DNA from: Methylobacter sp.
GTDB lineage: Bacteria > Pseudomonadota > Gammaproteobacteria > Methylococcales > Methylomonadaceae
DNA: 64,000 bases
Assembly (NCBI RefSeq): GCF_030680395.1
Contig: NZ_JAUXVR010000005.1
Coordinates: 62,001-126,000, forward strand
Reading direction: 5' to 3'
Within the stretch, counting starts at the first letter, position 1; each line of letters starts with the position of its first letter. A program made the position numbers and the translations under genes. Below, in pieces: positions 27,887-37,409 of this stretch. The notes below the pieces were generated by a model that saw nothing but the letters and a program-made list of their open reading frames with translations, did no database searches and was not told where the DNA came from.

Positions 27887-28210
27887 ATGACTTTTGTAGT
27901 CACCGAAAACTGTATTAAATGCAAATTTACTGATTGTGTAGATGTATGCCCTGTAGATTGCTTTCGTGAAGGCCCTAACTTTCTGGTTATTGATCCAGAT
28001 GAGTGTATAGATTGCACGCTATGCGAACCTGAATGCCCTGCCAACGCAATTTTTGCAGAAGATGAATTGCCGGAAGGACAAGAAAATTTTATCGCATTAA
28101 ATGCAGAACTAGCTAAACAATGGCCTGTTATTACGGATGTAAAACCACCCTTACCTGATGCTGATGAGTGGAATGGTAAAGAAGGTAAACTCGATCTATT
28201 GGAAAAATAA
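27887..28210 (+). CDS. fdxA: Seven-iron ferredoxin FdxA
   Basis: The family carries one [3Fe-4S] and one [4Fe-4S] cluster and donates electrons at low potential. The 107-residue product has [20 protein letters not shown] and then [16 protein letters not shown], the cysteine pattern of Azotobacter ferredoxin I, plus the long C-terminal extension with [13 protein letters not shown]. The ATG at 27887 begins TFVVTENC as in homologues; an earlier ATG at 27875 is disfavoured. It looks monocistronic. Confidence 0.95.
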   Translation: MTFVVTENCIKCKFTDCVDVCPVDCFREGPNFLVIDPDECIDCTLCEPECPANAIFAEDELPEGQENFIALNAELAKQWPVITDVKPPLPDADEWNGKEGKLDLLEK

Positions 28211-28360
28211 GTAAAATTTGTTCCAGCCATTTATCCTTTATGCCTGGAACTCTGATAAGAACGACCAGGCGGATAGATACAGCGCGACAGCAAAAATTGA
28301 AGGACACGCACACAAAAACCGCTTTCGTCTGATACATCACAAGATAAAGACTCCGAGTCA

Positions 28361-28386
28361 CCGGGCAACTGCTTTTCGTTGCCCGG
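28361..28386. repeat. Strong hairpin downstream of fdxA
   Basis: CCGGGCAAC and GTTGCCCGG are perfect 9-base arms around an 8-base loop, in the gap between convergent fdxA and the zinc-ribbon gene. It is a plausible shared terminator hairpin, although no U-run directly follows. Confidence 0.45.
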
Positions 28387-28476
28387 CATCGGATGACGAA
28401 CTGGTTATGGACGAATCAAACCCCCCCCATGAAAAATGGGAATGTCGAACATAAACAGCATGCCCATCCCACAGGA

Positions 28477-28764
28477 CTACAAGACAGAAACGACTAAAGC
28501 AAACACAAAGACAAAAATTACAAAAAGCGCGAACATTCCTCTCTTAGTCAACCTCGACCTTATCAGCCTCAATTCGGCCAGCAGTTCATGCTTAATATCA
28601 TCCGAGTTAAGGATTCTTTTGCATTGCCCACGAAATGTTTGCATTTCCTCCTGCGCTTCCTGCTCGGCAATAATCTCGGCAATTTTTGAATAATAACTGC
28701 CGCATTCAGGACATTTCATATCGCGGTCATTACGTTCATGACCACATACTGAACATTTATTCAT
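28477..28764 (-). CDS. Small zinc-ribbon protein with a C-terminal membrane anchor
   Basis: The 95-residue product has an N-terminal zinc ribbon, CSVCGHERNDRDMKCPECG (two CxxC pairs, residues 4-22). A charged helical stretch (EIIAEQEAQEEMQ) follows, and then one hydrophobic helix at about 77-94 (MFALFVIFVFVFALV). GGAGGATTA lies directly before the ATG on the minus strand, which supports the start. Its family is unknown to me. The layout suggests a membrane-tethered zinc protein. Confidence 0.78.
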   Translation of the reverse strand: MNKCSVCGHERNDRDMKCPECGSYYSKIAEIIAEQEAQEEMQTFRGQCKRILNSDDIKHELLAELRLIRSRLTKRGMFALFVIFVFVFALVVSVL

Positions 28765-28875
28765 TTAATCCTCCACAAAAATCATTTCTTCAGCATTTTT
28801 CGGCACACCGCTACGCTGCTCCTGCATCGCCTAAAGCGCATACTACTGATGGCGTTATGCAACACATCTGTCCAT

Positions 28876-29190
28876 TCAACCATCAAACCGGTACGGCTCC
28901 ATCTGAATGGATTCGACTCCTCGTCCCAACATAATGCAAACGCCGTTATAACGTTCATTTCCGGTTGAAGAAAATTCAAATAAAAATACCCGTCGCACCC
29001 GTACTTTTCCGGCGTGATCTCTTTTCAACCGGATGCTGTTTAAAGCGACATACTCATCCAGCATCTGGACGTCCAGATCCAGGCAATTCGCCCTGACAGC
29101 CCTAAGCGCAACTTCTTTCGCCTGCTGCCCGTTAAACCAGTATAGGTATGCGCTCAGCAATAAAGCTATTAAAATAAGATCATCCAACAT
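28876..29190 (-). CDS. DUF3301-family protein
   Basis: This is a 104-residue protein with an N-terminal membrane helix (LILIALLLSAYLYWF, about 5-20), then ALRAVRANC, LDEYVALNSIRLKRD and a C-terminal VESIQMEPYR. This is the DUF3301 pattern found across gammaproteobacteria, whose function is unknown. No strong ribosome binding site precedes the ATG. It lies 111 bp before the zinc-ribbon gene on the same strand. Confidence 0.75.
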   Translation of the reverse strand: MLDDLILIALLLSAYLYWFNGQQAKEVALRAVRANCLDLDVQMLDEYVALNSIRLKRDHAGKVRVRRVFLFEFSSTGNERYNGVCIMLGRGVESIQMEPYRFDG

Positions 29191-29267
29191 TGTTTATGTT
29201 TTAGTGGTGTTAAACAGAGTTTAGGCATGTCTGCGCTATTGTACTAAGATTTACCGACAAACATGCT

Positions 29268-29290
29268 CGGTAATTGCTACTGCACTCGCC
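29268..29290 (+). repeat. Partial type B repeat upstream of the GFA gene
   Basis: TCGGTAATTGCTACTGCACTC matches the left end of the type B repeats (TCGGTAATTGCTCCTGCATT at 47761). A second fragment, CAGGAGTAATTACTG, lies in inverted orientation at about 29325-29339. Confidence 0.5.
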
Positions 29291-29362
29291 ACATTCCCGT
29301 GGAAGGTGCAGGAGATAAGGAATACAGGAGTAATTACTGCCCATGTAGTCAAAGGAGAAAAA

Positions 29363-29776
29363 ATGAAACTTCCCATTACCGGCGGTTGCCTTTGCGGCGC
29401 AGTCAGATATGAAATCTCAGCCCAACCCATCGGCGGCTTCAACTGCCATTGCCGAACCTGTCAAAAAGCTATTGGAGCACCCTATTTTGCAGGCATGTTC
29501 GTTCCAACCTCAGCCCTCGCCATAACCGGAAACTATAAAGAATACCCAACCATTGCGGCAAGCGGCCACACGGTTTACCGCGCTTTTTGCCCCGAATGCG
29601 GAACCTCCCTGTTTGGCAGGAACAGCGCCTTTATCGACATAAGGCCGGTCGCCGCCGCAACGCTTGATGATCCCGGTATTTTTCATCCGCAAAAAGACAT
29701 CTGGGTGACGGATGCCCAACCATGGGACTATATGAACCCTAATTTACCAAAATTTGACGGTAATCCCTGGCATTAA
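29363..29776 (+). CDS. GFA-family zinc protein (CENP-V/GFA)
   Basis: GFA-domain proteins bind two zinc ions; some were reported to speed formation of S-hydroxymethylglutathione from formaldehyde and glutathione, but most have unknown substrates. The ATG at 29363 follows AAAGGAGAAAAA, a strong ribosome binding site, and is preferred over 29306. The 137-residue product has GGCLCGAVRYE, NCHCRTCQK and FCPECGTSLF, the complete zinc ligand set. It stands alone, so a role in C1 metabolism is only a possibility. Confidence 0.88.
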   Translation: MKLPITGGCLCGAVRYEISAQPIGGFNCHCRTCQKAIGAPYFAGMFVPTSALAITGNYKEYPTIAASGHTVYRAFCPECGTSLFGRNSAFIDIRPVAAATLDDPGIFHPQKDIWVTDAQPWDYMNPNLPKFDGNPWH

Positions 29777-29815
29777 GTTAAGCTACCTGCAATTTTTATT
29801 TATCTTGGAGAATTT

Positions 29816-30487
29816 ATGAATTCCGGACAACTTAGCACTATCGAAATACAACCTGAAGCAGCGCATAAATATTCTGTGATATGGCTGCATGGATTAGGCG
29901 CGGATGGTCATGATTTTGAAAGTCTTATTCCCGAACTGCATTTAACCGCAGAAGCGAATATCCATTTTATCTTTCCCAATGCCCCTGTTCAGGCTGTTAC
30001 CATCAATGGTGGAATGTCCATGCGCTCTTGGTACGATATTTTAGATATGTCGCTGGAACGCAAAGTCGATATTGACGGCATCTATCAATCAGCCGGCTTG
30101 ATTGAACCTCTGATTTTACAGGAACTTGACAAGGGTATTCCATCGACAAATATTTTATTGGCAGGGTTTTCTCAAGGGGGGGTAATCGCACTTCATGCAG
30201 GACTAAGGCACCCACACAAACTGGCCGGAATTGTCGCATTGTCGACTTATTTACCAACCATCAATCAATTAAAAACCGAGCGTTCAGCCGCCAACAACAA
30301 TACGCCGATATTTATGGCCCACGGCATCATTGACCCTATCGTAGCGGTTGAATCCGGTAAGGCCGCATTCGATAAACTAAAGTCACTGGACTACAATATT
30401 GAATGGCATGATTACCTGATGGAACATAGACTTTGCGTTGAAGAAATCGAACATATTTCGGCGTTTATGAATGCAATTTTTATATGA
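29816..30487 (+). CDS. Alpha/beta-hydrolase carboxylesterase (phospholipase/carboxylesterase family)
   Basis: This 223-residue cytosolic serine esterase is of the EstB/YpfH-like carboxylesterase family, acting on short-chain esters. The catalytic Ser is in GFSQGGVIALHAGL (about residue 118), the Asp in GIIDPIV (about 169) and the His in LMEHRLC (about 202). The N-terminal VIWLHGLGADGHDFE carries the oxyanion-hole region. TTGGAGAATTT precedes the ATG. It converges with gltA. Confidence 0.9.
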   Translation: MNSGQLSTIEIQPEAAHKYSVIWLHGLGADGHDFESLIPELHLTAEANIHFIFPNAPVQAVTINGGMSMRSWYDILDMSLERKVDIDGIYQSAGLIEPLILQELDKGIPSTNILLAGFSQGGVIALHAGLRHPHKLAGIVALSTYLPTINQLKTERSAANNNTPIFMAHGIIDPIVAVESGKAAFDKLKSLDYNIEWHDYLMEHRLCVEEIEHISAFMNAIFI

Positions 30488-30525
30488 CGAACAGTCATGC
30501 TTGATAAATTCATTCTTTGCAACCG

Positions 30526-30550
30526 CCCGGCAAAGACTGCCTTTACCGGG
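30526..30550. terminator. Hairpin between convergent esterase and gltA genes
   Basis: CCCGGCAAAG and CTTTACCGGG form a 10-bp stem with one mismatch or wobble around a 5-base loop. It lies 36 bp past the gltA stop and 39 bp past the esterase stop. A U-run is lacking, so termination is inferred from position. Confidence 0.4.
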
Positions 30551-30586
30551 ACTTGAGCCCTAATCAGCTCTGATCTTGCGGACGAT

Positions 30587-31885
30587 CTAACCCTTTTTAA
30601 TATGCTGCGGTACATCGCGTCTTGTTGTGCCGGTATAAAGCTGCCTTGGCCGCCCTATCTTTTGATCCGGATCCGCTATCATTTCATCCCAATTGGCAAT
30701 CCAGCCCACGGTTCGACCCATTGCGAACATGGCGGTAAACATGTTGCTGGGAATGCCTAATGCGTGCAACACGATGCCCGAATAATAATCGACGTTCGGG
30801 TAAAGTCTTTTCTCGATGAAATACTCGTCCTCAAGAGCAATGCGCTCCAGCTCCAGCGCCAGTTTAAATATCTTGTCGTCATGCAGGCCAAGCTCGGTGA
30901 GCACTTCATGACAGGTTTCGCGCATTAATTTGGCGCGCGGATCGTAATTTTTATAAACCCGATGGCCGAAGCCCATCAGCCTGAACGGATCGCTTTTATC
31001 CTTGGCCTTGTTGATAAACTTATTGATATTCGAGACATCGCCAATCTCCTCAAGCATGTTGAGAACAGCTTCATTGGCGCCGCCATGAGCAGCCCCCCAA
31101 AGGCAGGCGATCCCGGCAGTAATGCAGGCATAAGGGTTAGCGCCGCTGGAGCCCGCTAAACGCACTGTCGATGTCGATGCATTTTGTTCATGATCGGCAT
31201 GCAGGATCAAGATTCTGTCCAGTGCTTTGACCAATACCGGATTAGGCTCGAAGTCGTCACACGGCGTACCAAGCATCATCCGCATAAAATTTTCAACGTA
31301 ACTCAGCTTGTTTTGCGGATACATAAACGGCAAGCCGGTACTGTATTTATGACACATTGCCACAATGGTCGGTACTTTGGCAATCAGGCGGATAGCGCTC
31401 AGATCACGATCCTTTTTAGATTTAATGTCCAGCGCATCATGATAGAACGCTGACAACGCACCAACGACAGCGACCATAATGGCCATCGGGTGAGCATCTC
31501 GACGAAATCCTTTAAAAAAATTGGTCAGTTGATCATGCACCATCGTGTGCATGGTTATGGTGCTTTCGAACTGCTGCATTTCATCAGTGTTAGGCAATTC
31601 GCCATTCAGCAACAGATAGCAAACCTCCAAAAAAGTACAATGTTCTGCAAGTTGTTCAATAGGATAACCGCGATAAAGCAATATCCCTTTTTCACCATCG
31701 ATATACGTTATCGATGAACTGCAACTAGCCGTGGAAGTAAATCCGGGATCATAGGTAAACATGCCGGTCTGTTGATACAGTGATTGGATATCTATTACAT
31801 CGGGGCCCGTAGTTCCAGATAAAATAGGCAACTCACATAAAGACTGAGTTTTCTCATTTAAGGTAACACTGCGCAATTTAGTCAT
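30587..31885 (-). CDS. gltA: Citrate synthase
   Basis: GltA condenses oxaloacetate and acetyl-CoA to citrate. The 432-residue product matches the hexameric Gram-negative type, with an N-terminal domain (about 1-50) before the core. The active-site residues are in [10 protein letters not shown] (His about 270), [14 protein letters not shown] (His about 312) and PNVDYYSGI (Asp about 368). It lies downstream of zwf-edd-eda on the same strand, with a hairpin-bearing 190-bp gap that suggests separate or attenuated transcription. Confidence 0.97.
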   Translation of the reverse strand: MTKLRSVTLNEKTQSLCELPILSGTTGPDVIDIQSLYQQTGMFTYDPGFTSTASCSSSITYIDGEKGILLYRGYPIEQLAEHCTFLEVCYLLLNGELPNTDEMQQFESTITMHTMVHDQLTNFFKGFRRDAHPMAIMVAVVGALSAFYHDALDIKSKKDRDLSAIRLIAKVPTIVAMCHKYSTGLPFMYPQNKLSYVENFMRMMLGTPCDDFEPNPVLVKALDRILILHADHEQNASTSTVRLAGSSGANPYACITAGIACLWGAAHGGANEAVLNMLEEIGDVSNINKFINKAKDKSDPFRLMGFGHRVYKNYDPRAKLMRETCHEVLTELGLHDDKIFKLALELERIALEDEYFIEKRLYPNVDYYSGIVLHALGIPSNMFTAMFAMGRTVGWIANWDEMIADPDQKIGRPRQLYTGTTRRDVPQHIKKG

Positions 31886-31928
31886 GGTTTTTCTCAGTTT
31901 TGAAACAGGGGCTGTAGCGTCATCAGAA

Positions 31929-31965
31929 GGCCGGCTAAATTGCGAAGTTCACAGTTTAGCCGGCC
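31929..31965 (-). promoter_or_regulatory. Strong hairpin in the eda-gltA gap
   Basis: GGCCGGCTAAA and TTTAGCCGGCC are perfect 11-base arms around a 15-base loop, 44 bp before the gltA start. No U-run follows on the minus strand, so it is more like a processing, attenuation or repeat structure than a standard terminator. Confidence 0.5.
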
Positions 31966-32019
31966 AATTGAGTGTGATATTTGCTTATACAATAACAAAT
32001 TCCGAAAAATCTTTCATTC

Positions 32020-32049
32020 TCGGCAATTGCTCCTGCATCCACGCAGTCA
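32020..32049 (+). repeat. Short type B repeat between eda and gltA
   Basis: TCGGCAATTGCTCCTGCAT followed by CCACGCAGTCAT has both ends of the type B element (compare 47761-47806) but lacks its middle, so it looks like an internally deleted copy. Confidence 0.6.
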
Positions 32050-32074
32050 TATCAGTGACAACATAAATGCGCTA

Positions 32075-32725
32075 TTAAACCGAAATCACTCTATCTATAG
32101 TTTGTTTTGCCAGTTCAGTCACTCTAGCCCAGTTTTTTGATTTTATCACATCCGCAGGCACCAACCATGATCCGCCAACGCAGGCAACATTGCTTAACTG
32201 TAAATAACTGTTGTAGTTTTCCGGAGAAATGCCGCCGGTCGGGCAAAAAGTCACATTGGGAATAGGCCCTGCAATAGATTTCAGCATCGGTATGCCGCCT
32301 GCCGCTTCGGCCGGAAAGAACTTGAAATGATCCAACCCATACTCCATGCCCAACATCAGCTCCGACAGCGTTGATATACCTGGAATCAATGCTATATTTC
32401 CAGTCTTGGCAGCCGCTAAAAGCTTCGGTGTTAATCCGGGACTAATGGCGAAAACAGCGCCGGCATCTTCCGCCGCTTTTAATTGCTCGGGCGTAGTAAT
32501 AGTGCCTGCACCGACAATGGCGTCTTTAACTTCCTGGCTGATAAGTCTGATCGCATCAAGTGCGATGGGAGTACGCAGTGTAATTTCCAACACTTTAATG
32601 CCGCCTGCGACCAAGGCCTGCGCCAATGGAACGGCGTCTTCCAAGTTCTGGATGACCATTACAGGCATTACCGGACCGGCGTTTAAAACTTCATCAGGTT
32701 GAATTTTCCAATTATTTTTAATCAT
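32075..32725 (-). CDS. eda: KDPG aldolase (2-dehydro-3-deoxy-phosphogluconate aldolase)
   Basis: Eda splits KDPG into pyruvate and glyceraldehyde 3-phosphate, the last step of the Entner-Doudoroff pathway. The 216-residue protein has the catalytic glutamate in [13 protein letters not shown] and the Schiff-base lysine in [19 protein letters not shown] and [10 protein letters not shown] also fit. It follows edd by 27 bp on the same strand. Confidence 0.96.
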   Translation of the reverse strand: MIKNNWKIQPDEVLNAGPVMPVMVIQNLEDAVPLAQALVAGGIKVLEITLRTPIALDAIRLISQEVKDAIVGAGTITTPEQLKAAEDAGAVFAISPGLTPKLLAAAKTGNIALIPGISTLSELMLGMEYGLDHFKFFPAEAAGGIPMLKSIAGPIPNVTFCPTGGISPENYNSYLQLSNVACVGGSWLVPADVIKSKNWARVTELAKQTIDRVISV

Positions 32726-32752
32726 TAGTTTTTACCAATTTTTTTATAGTTA

Positions 32753-34573
32753 TTAGTCGGCGACAAACAGGTTGGTAGCGCCAGTTTCAGCAGAAGACGC
32801 ACCCAGACGGAAAGCGCCGAACAATTCGCGGCCCATGCCGAAATGATGGCCCTTGGCGCTATTTGCTGCCGGAATGCGGGCATTAAATTCATCCGTATCT
32901 ACCTGCACATTGACCTCGCCGGTTTGGGTGTTCAAGTGAATAATGTCACCGGTGCGCACTTTCGCCAACGGCCCGCCCTCTTCACATTCAGGACACATGT
33001 GGATAGCTGAGGGTACTTTACCCGAAGCGCCGGACATCCGTCCATCCGTCACCAGCGCGACCTTAAAGCCTTTATCCTGCAATACACCCAGAGGCGGCGT
33101 CAATTTGTGCAATTCAGGCATACCGTTGGATTTCGGCCCCTGGAAGCGGAGCACCACAATAACATCTTTCTCCATTTCGCCGCGTCTGAAGGCCGCAACC
33201 ACATCGTCCTGATCGTCAAAGACCATCGCAGGCGCCTCAACGATCTGGTGTTTTTCCGCTACCGCAGAAACTTTGGATACGCCGCGTCCCAAATTGCCGT
33301 GCATCACATGCAAGCCGCCACCGGCTGCAAAAGGCTTGGCGACAGTACTGATAACGTCCGCGTCCAAAGAAGCTTCAGGGCAAGGTTCCCAGATTAACTT
33401 ACCGTCAACCAGCTTGGGCTCCTGATGATAATGACTCATGCCGCGCTCGTCTGCTATTGTCAGAATATCCTCATGCAAAAGACCGTTTTTTAACAGTTCG
33501 GCAATCAATACGCCCATGCCGCCGGCGGCCTGGAAGTGATTGATGTCCGCTTGACCGTTCGGATAAATACGAGTTAACAACGGTACCGCTCTGGACAGCT
33601 TATCAAAATCATCCCAATTGATAATGATACCCGCTGCACGCGCAATGGCGACCAGATGAATCGTGTGATTGGTGGATCCGCCCGTTGCCAATAAGCCGAC
33701 AATGGCGTTCACAATCGCTTTTTCATCGATCGCATGTCCAATCGGACGGAAATCATTGCCCAGCGCAGTAAACTTTAAAACCTGTCTGGCTGCGGCTTTA
33801 GTCAGTTCATCGCGCAATGGCGTGTAAGGATTGATAAATGAACTGCCCGGCAGATGCAGCCCCATAATCTCAACCATCATCTGGTTACTGTTGGCGGTGC
33901 CGTAGAACGTACAGGTACCGGCACTGTGATAGGACGCAGACTCGGACTCCAGCAGTTCTTTACGGCCGATTTTACCCTCGGCGTAAAGCTGGCGGATACG
34001 CACTTTTTCCTTATTGGGCAAACCGCTGGGCATCGGTCCGGCCGGTACGAACACGGCGGGCAAATGACCGAAACTCAACGCGCCGATCAACAATCCCGGC
34101 ACAATCTTGTCGCAGACGCCCAAGTACAGCGCGCCGTCAAACATGTTGTGACTTAAGCCCACGGCCGTCGCCATCGCAATCACATCGCGACTGAACAACG
34201 ACAGCTCCATGCCGGGGCGGCCTTGCGTGACCCCATCGCACATAGCCGGTACGCCGCCGGCGAATTGGGCAACGCCGCCGGCTTCCTTAATGGCGGCCTT
34301 GATCAACGACGGCGCATCTTTGTACGGTTCATGCGCCGACAACATATCGTTATAAGAAGAGATAATGGCGATGTTGGCTTTTTTATGTCCGGTTAAATCG
34401 CTTTTTTCACCGGCTCCGCAAGCGGCAAACGCATGGGCCAAATTGCCGCAAGCCAGCTCGCCGCGGTGCGGCTCTTTCTTCGCTGCCGCATCAACTCGCG
34501 CCAGATAGGCTGAGCGGGTTTCGCGGCTGCGTTCAATAATTTCGTTAGTCACTTTTTCTAATACAGTATGCAT
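32753..34573 (-). CDS. edd: Phosphogluconate dehydratase
   Basis: Edd dehydrates 6-phosphogluconate to KDPG and belongs to the IlvD/Edd iron-sulfur dehydratases. The 606-residue protein has the family landmarks [41 protein letters not shown] and [13 protein letters not shown]; cysteines for cluster binding are in the second and third of these. Together with zwf upstream and eda downstream it forms an Entner-Doudoroff operon. The 6-phosphogluconolactonase gene (pgl) commonly found with zwf is absent here. Confidence 0.97.
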   Translation of the reverse strand: MHTVLEKVTNEIIERSRETRSAYLARVDAAAKKEPHRGELACGNLAHAFAACGAGEKSDLTGHKKANIAIISSYNDMLSAHEPYKDAPSLIKAAIKEAGGVAQFAGGVPAMCDGVTQGRPGMELSLFSRDVIAMATAVGLSHNMFDGALYLGVCDKIVPGLLIGALSFGHLPAVFVPAGPMPSGLPNKEKVRIRQLYAEGKIGRKELLESESASYHSAGTCTFYGTANSNQMMVEIMGLHLPGSSFINPYTPLRDELTKAAARQVLKFTALGNDFRPIGHAIDEKAIVNAIVGLLATGGSTNHTIHLVAIARAAGIIINWDDFDKLSRAVPLLTRIYPNGQADINHFQAAGGMGVLIAELLKNGLLHEDILTIADERGMSHYHQEPKLVDGKLIWEPCPEASLDADVISTVAKPFAAGGGLHVMHGNLGRGVSKVSAVAEKHQIVEAPAMVFDDQDDVVAAFRRGEMEKDVIVVLRFQGPKSNGMPELHKLTPPLGVLQDKGFKVALVTDGRMSGASGKVPSAIHMCPECEEGGPLAKVRTGDIIHLNTQTGEVNVQVDTDEFNARIPAANSAKGHHFGMGRELFGAFRLGASSAETGATNLFVAD

Positions 34574-34678
34574 AGTTGTTCCTTTTCAGTTAATTGATGC
34601 GCATCGTAGGGGCCGGCCTTGTGCCTGCCCTTTTGGCCTATACCCTATCAGCGGCAACCACAAGGGATTGCCTCTACA
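34574..34678. repeat. Repeat-like GC-rich segment between zwf and edd
   Basis: GTAGGGGCCGGCCTTGTGCC starting at 34607 resembles the GTAGGGGCGNC... ends of the type C element. CAACCACAAGGGATTGCC further on belongs to the same patch. The likeness is partial. Confidence 0.35.
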
Positions 34679-36148
34679 TTATTCTTCCCAAGCTCTTTCG
34701 TCCCTGGCAATTAATTCGTCCGCCTCAGCAGGCCCCCAGGTACCGGCCGGGTACGGTTTTGGCGCGGCATTGGTATGCGCCCAGGCATCCTGTATCGAAT
34801 CGATCCAGGTCCAGGCTTGTTCGATTTCCTCGCGGCTCAGAAACAGCGTGGGATTGCCGCGCATCGCTTCAAGCACCAATTTCTCATACCCGCCGAAAAT
34901 CTTGCTGTTTTTAAAGGTGTCGGAAAAACTCAAATCCAACTTGGTTTTTTGCAGCTTAATGTTTTCGTCAATGCCCGGTATTTTGTTGAGCACCTGAATT
35001 TCCACGCCTTCATTCGGCTGCAAATGAATGATGAGCTTATTCGACGGCAGATCCTCGAAGCTTTCCTTAAAGATATTGTGCGGCAGTTGCTTGAAATTAA
35101 CGACGATTTCAGTACGTTTATATTTCATGCGTTTTCCGGTGCGTAAGTAAAACGGCACGCCGGCCCAGCGCCAGTTATCAATAGCCACTTTCACGGCGAC
35201 AAAGCTTTCCGTAGTGCTCTCAGTATTAGCGCCTTCTTCTTCAAGATAGCCCGGCACCTGCTTACCCTTGAGCTCTCCCGCCGTGTACAACCCACGAACG
35301 GTTTTTTGTGCGACATTTTCTCTAGTAATGGGCCGTAGCGAAGAAAGAACCTTTATTTTCTCATTGTGTATACTGTGTGCCTCCAGATTGACCGGCGGTT
35401 CCATCGCCACAAAGGTCAGAATCTGCAACAGGTGATTTTGCAGCATGTCACGCAGCTGGCCGGTTTTATCGAAATAATCCCAGCGCCCTTCAATACCAAC
35501 TTCTTCAGCGACGGTAATCTGAATATGATCGATGGTGTTGTGATTCCAGTTGGTAGTAAAAATGGAATTGGCAAAACGCAACGCCAATAAATTAAGTACT
35601 GTTTCCTTGCCCAGATAATGATCGATACGATAGACCTGTTTTTCGCTGAACACCTCGGCAACGGCATCGTTAATTTCTTTTGACGATTTAAGATCGTGGC
35701 CTATCGGCTTTTCCATCACCATGCGCGATTCTTCATTCAAAACCCCGCACTTGGCCAGTCCCTGACAAATATTGGTAAACAAGAAAGGAGCGACGGCAAA
35801 ATAATTCACCATAACCCTGGATTGCCCGTTAATGGCGGTATTCAACAGCTGGTATTGATCCAGTTGAGTTAAATCTATTTTCAGGTAGGAAAACCGTGCC
35901 GAAAACCGCGCCCATATTTGTTCATCAAGGGTCTCATTTAAAAACTCTTGCAAACTGTTATGAATAGTCCCGACAAATCCTGAACTATCGCTCTCGTGTT
36001 GATCTATGCCGATGATGCGGGTATCGACTTCGATCAAATTGGCTTTTTCAAGTCGATACAGGGAAATAAGCAACTTGCGGCGGGATAAATCACCCAAAGC
36101 GCCAAAGATAACCAGGTCACAAGGTTTAAATGTTGTTTTTTCGTTCAT
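34679..36148 (-). CDS. zwf: Glucose-6-phosphate 1-dehydrogenase
   Basis: Zwf oxidises glucose 6-phosphate to 6-phosphogluconolactone with NADP+ or NAD+. The 489-residue protein begins with the dinucleotide motif FGALGDLSRRKL (about residue 15). The substrate and catalytic motif RIDHYLGKE follows at about 172, and RTGKRM and NEGVEIQ lie further on. It leads the zwf-edd-eda group. The promoter was not resolved in the 437-bp upstream gap. Confidence 0.97.
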   Translation of the reverse strand: MNEKTTFKPCDLVIFGALGDLSRRKLLISLYRLEKANLIEVDTRIIGIDQHESDSSGFVGTIHNSLQEFLNETLDEQIWARFSARFSYLKIDLTQLDQYQLLNTAINGQSRVMVNYFAVAPFLFTNICQGLAKCGVLNEESRMVMEKPIGHDLKSSKEINDAVAEVFSEKQVYRIDHYLGKETVLNLLALRFANSIFTTNWNHNTIDHIQITVAEEVGIEGRWDYFDKTGQLRDMLQNHLLQILTFVAMEPPVNLEAHSIHNEKIKVLSSLRPITRENVAQKTVRGLYTAGELKGKQVPGYLEEEGANTESTTESFVAVKVAIDNWRWAGVPFYLRTGKRMKYKRTEIVVNFKQLPHNIFKESFEDLPSNKLIIHLQPNEGVEIQVLNKIPGIDENIKLQKTKLDLSFSDTFKNSKIFGGYEKLVLEAMRGNPTLFLSREEIEQAWTWIDSIQDAWAHTNAAPKPYPAGTWGPAEADELIARDERAWEE

Positions 36149-36585
36149 AGATGCGTTGTTGAATAAATAGTTATGCCGACATCAGTCCGGCACTTTATAG
36201 GCGGAAAACTTAGGCTTATTATCGCAGAATTTGCTTCAGGATGCAGTTCTGGATACAGCCTTAGCGCTGAGCCTGTTACTTTAGGTTTAAAGAAGGCTAA
36301 ACAGTTTGATATGCATATATCGTATCGAATCGATATTTAGTTGACAGCTTTCTCAAGCTTCTTTTATAGTATTGATCCGCTACTATCACAAAAAGAGAAT
36401 ATTTTAAGCGTCGCACGACTGCCGACATGCATCACAACCTGGCGGTCGAAATTGCCGATCGCTCAAAAATGTCAAGGTGAAGTAGTTTATCAGGAGAAAG
36501 CAACCCCAACATTGATGAAGCCATAATTTTCATATCAACCTTGGCGCATCCATTGATGATTTAAACCAACAAGAGGTATAAAAAA
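36149..36585. other. Gene-free stretch between divergent zwf and a small membrane-protein gene
   Basis: It contains a good sigma-70-like promoter on the plus strand (36341-36370). There is also an early ATG frame of 17 codons at 36429-36482 with no ribosome binding site, and a stray AGGAGA-like site near 36492 that leads into no frame. The spacing suggests a long leader for the small gene at 36586, or the remains of a deleted gene. Confidence 0.5.
36341..36370 (+). promoter_or_regulatory. Sigma-70-type promoter upstream of the small membrane protein
   Basis: TTGACA at 36341-36346 and TATAGT at 36365-36370 are separated by 18 bp. This is the best -35/-10 pair noticed in the window. It would give a leader of about 210 bases before the ATG at 36586. 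Confidence 0.6.
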
Positions 36586-36774
36586 ATGAGCAAAGAAGCC
36601 CAAATAGAAGAAGTACAAATAAAAGACAAATTCTGGCTGTACGTTAGCGGCACAATAATTACTTTATTGATCGTCATTGCAATGGTCAAACAAAGCGAGA
36701 ATGAAAAATTTGCACCCATCAAACAGCAGTTGGAAGAGGAGACGGCCCTCATGAATATCCGTGTATTGAACTGA
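36586..36774 (+). CDS. Small single-pass membrane protein, unknown function
   Basis: The 62-residue product has a charged N terminus (SKEAQIEEVQIKDKF), one hydrophobic helix at about residues 16-34 (WLYVSGTIITLLIVIAM), and a charged C terminus. AAGAGG lies 9 bases before the ATG. It belongs to no family I recognise. It precedes a secreted Cys-rich protein by 136 bp and could share its transcript. Confidence 0.6.
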   Translation: MSKEAQIEEVQIKDKFWLYVSGTIITLLIVIAMVKQSENEKFAPIKQQLEEETALMNIRVLN

Positions 36775-36910
36775 ACGGCCATTATGCTCATGCCAAGGCG
36801 TTATGCCACATCGGGCTTTGATGGGTTCGCGCACTTGCCTATGGGTAAGCCGCCGCTTTGTCAACCTTAGCGTGATCATGCACCACTTAAAATAATCATC
36901 AGGAGAAAAT

Positions 36911-37273
36911 ATGAAACTTAATTTGATATGCCTTTGGGCGGCGTTAACTTTGTTTTCCGGAACAACGTTCGCGGCAGAATATATATACCGGGACCTCATG
37001 GCTAACACGCTGCCCTCGGCGGGGTGTGAAGTAGAATCAGAAGCCATGGCGACCGCGTCAAAACCCTACAACATCACCCGATACAGCAAAACATTTTGTC
37101 AGTCGCAAGGTTACGGCTGGCATGTCGAAAAAGTGAAGGATGAAGGCAAGGCTGCCTGCACCCCCTGCACTGGCGCTAATCAAGGTAAAAGCCAGTGCCA
37201 TCTGGAAGATGTAGTCGTTACCTGCAAACGCATCAAGCCCGGCTCGGTCGGCATGTTGCCTGGAAAAAGTTAA
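36911..37273 (+). CDS. Small secreted cysteine-containing protein, unknown function
   Basis: The 120-residue precursor has a signal peptide (NLICLWAALTLFSGT core, cleavage probably after TFA). The mature part of about 99 residues has six cysteines (in AGCEV, TFCQS, AACTPC, SQCHL and VTCKR), enough for three disulfides. CAGGAG lies 5 bases before the ATG. I do not recognise the family. A periplasmic or extracellular location is inferred. Confidence 0.7.
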   Translation: MKLNLICLWAALTLFSGTTFAAEYIYRDLMANTLPSAGCEVESEAMATASKPYNITRYSKTFCQSQGYGWHVEKVKDEGKAACTPCTGANQGKSQCHLEDVVVTCKRIKPGSVGMLPGKS

Positions 37274-37281
37274 TTGCAATC

Positions 37282-37318
37282 GCGTGAGCAAGAGATACAC
37301 CAACCTGCTTGCTCACGC
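37282..37318. terminator. Hairpin after the secreted cysteine protein
   Basis: GCGTGAGCAAG and CTTGCTCACGC are perfect 11-base arms around a 15-base loop, 9 bp past the stop. No U-run follows, so its role in termination is inferred from position. Confidence 0.5.
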
Positions 37319-37409
37319 TCATCCTGACTTAGTCATATTCATTCGGTACACCGGGATGACAGAGCATGACGCTCATGGGTTCCAGGGAGGTAGATACACC
37401 CTCATCAGC

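Noticed and set aside
29087-29101. CAATTCGCCCTGACA in the DUF3301 gene, identical to 15 bases of the type C copy in cmoB
   Set aside because: The rest of the element does not match and the residues fit the DUF3301 pattern; probably chance.
36429-36482. A 17-codon frame downstream of the promoter at 36341
   Set aside because: Too short and without a ribosome binding site to support as a gene or leader peptide.
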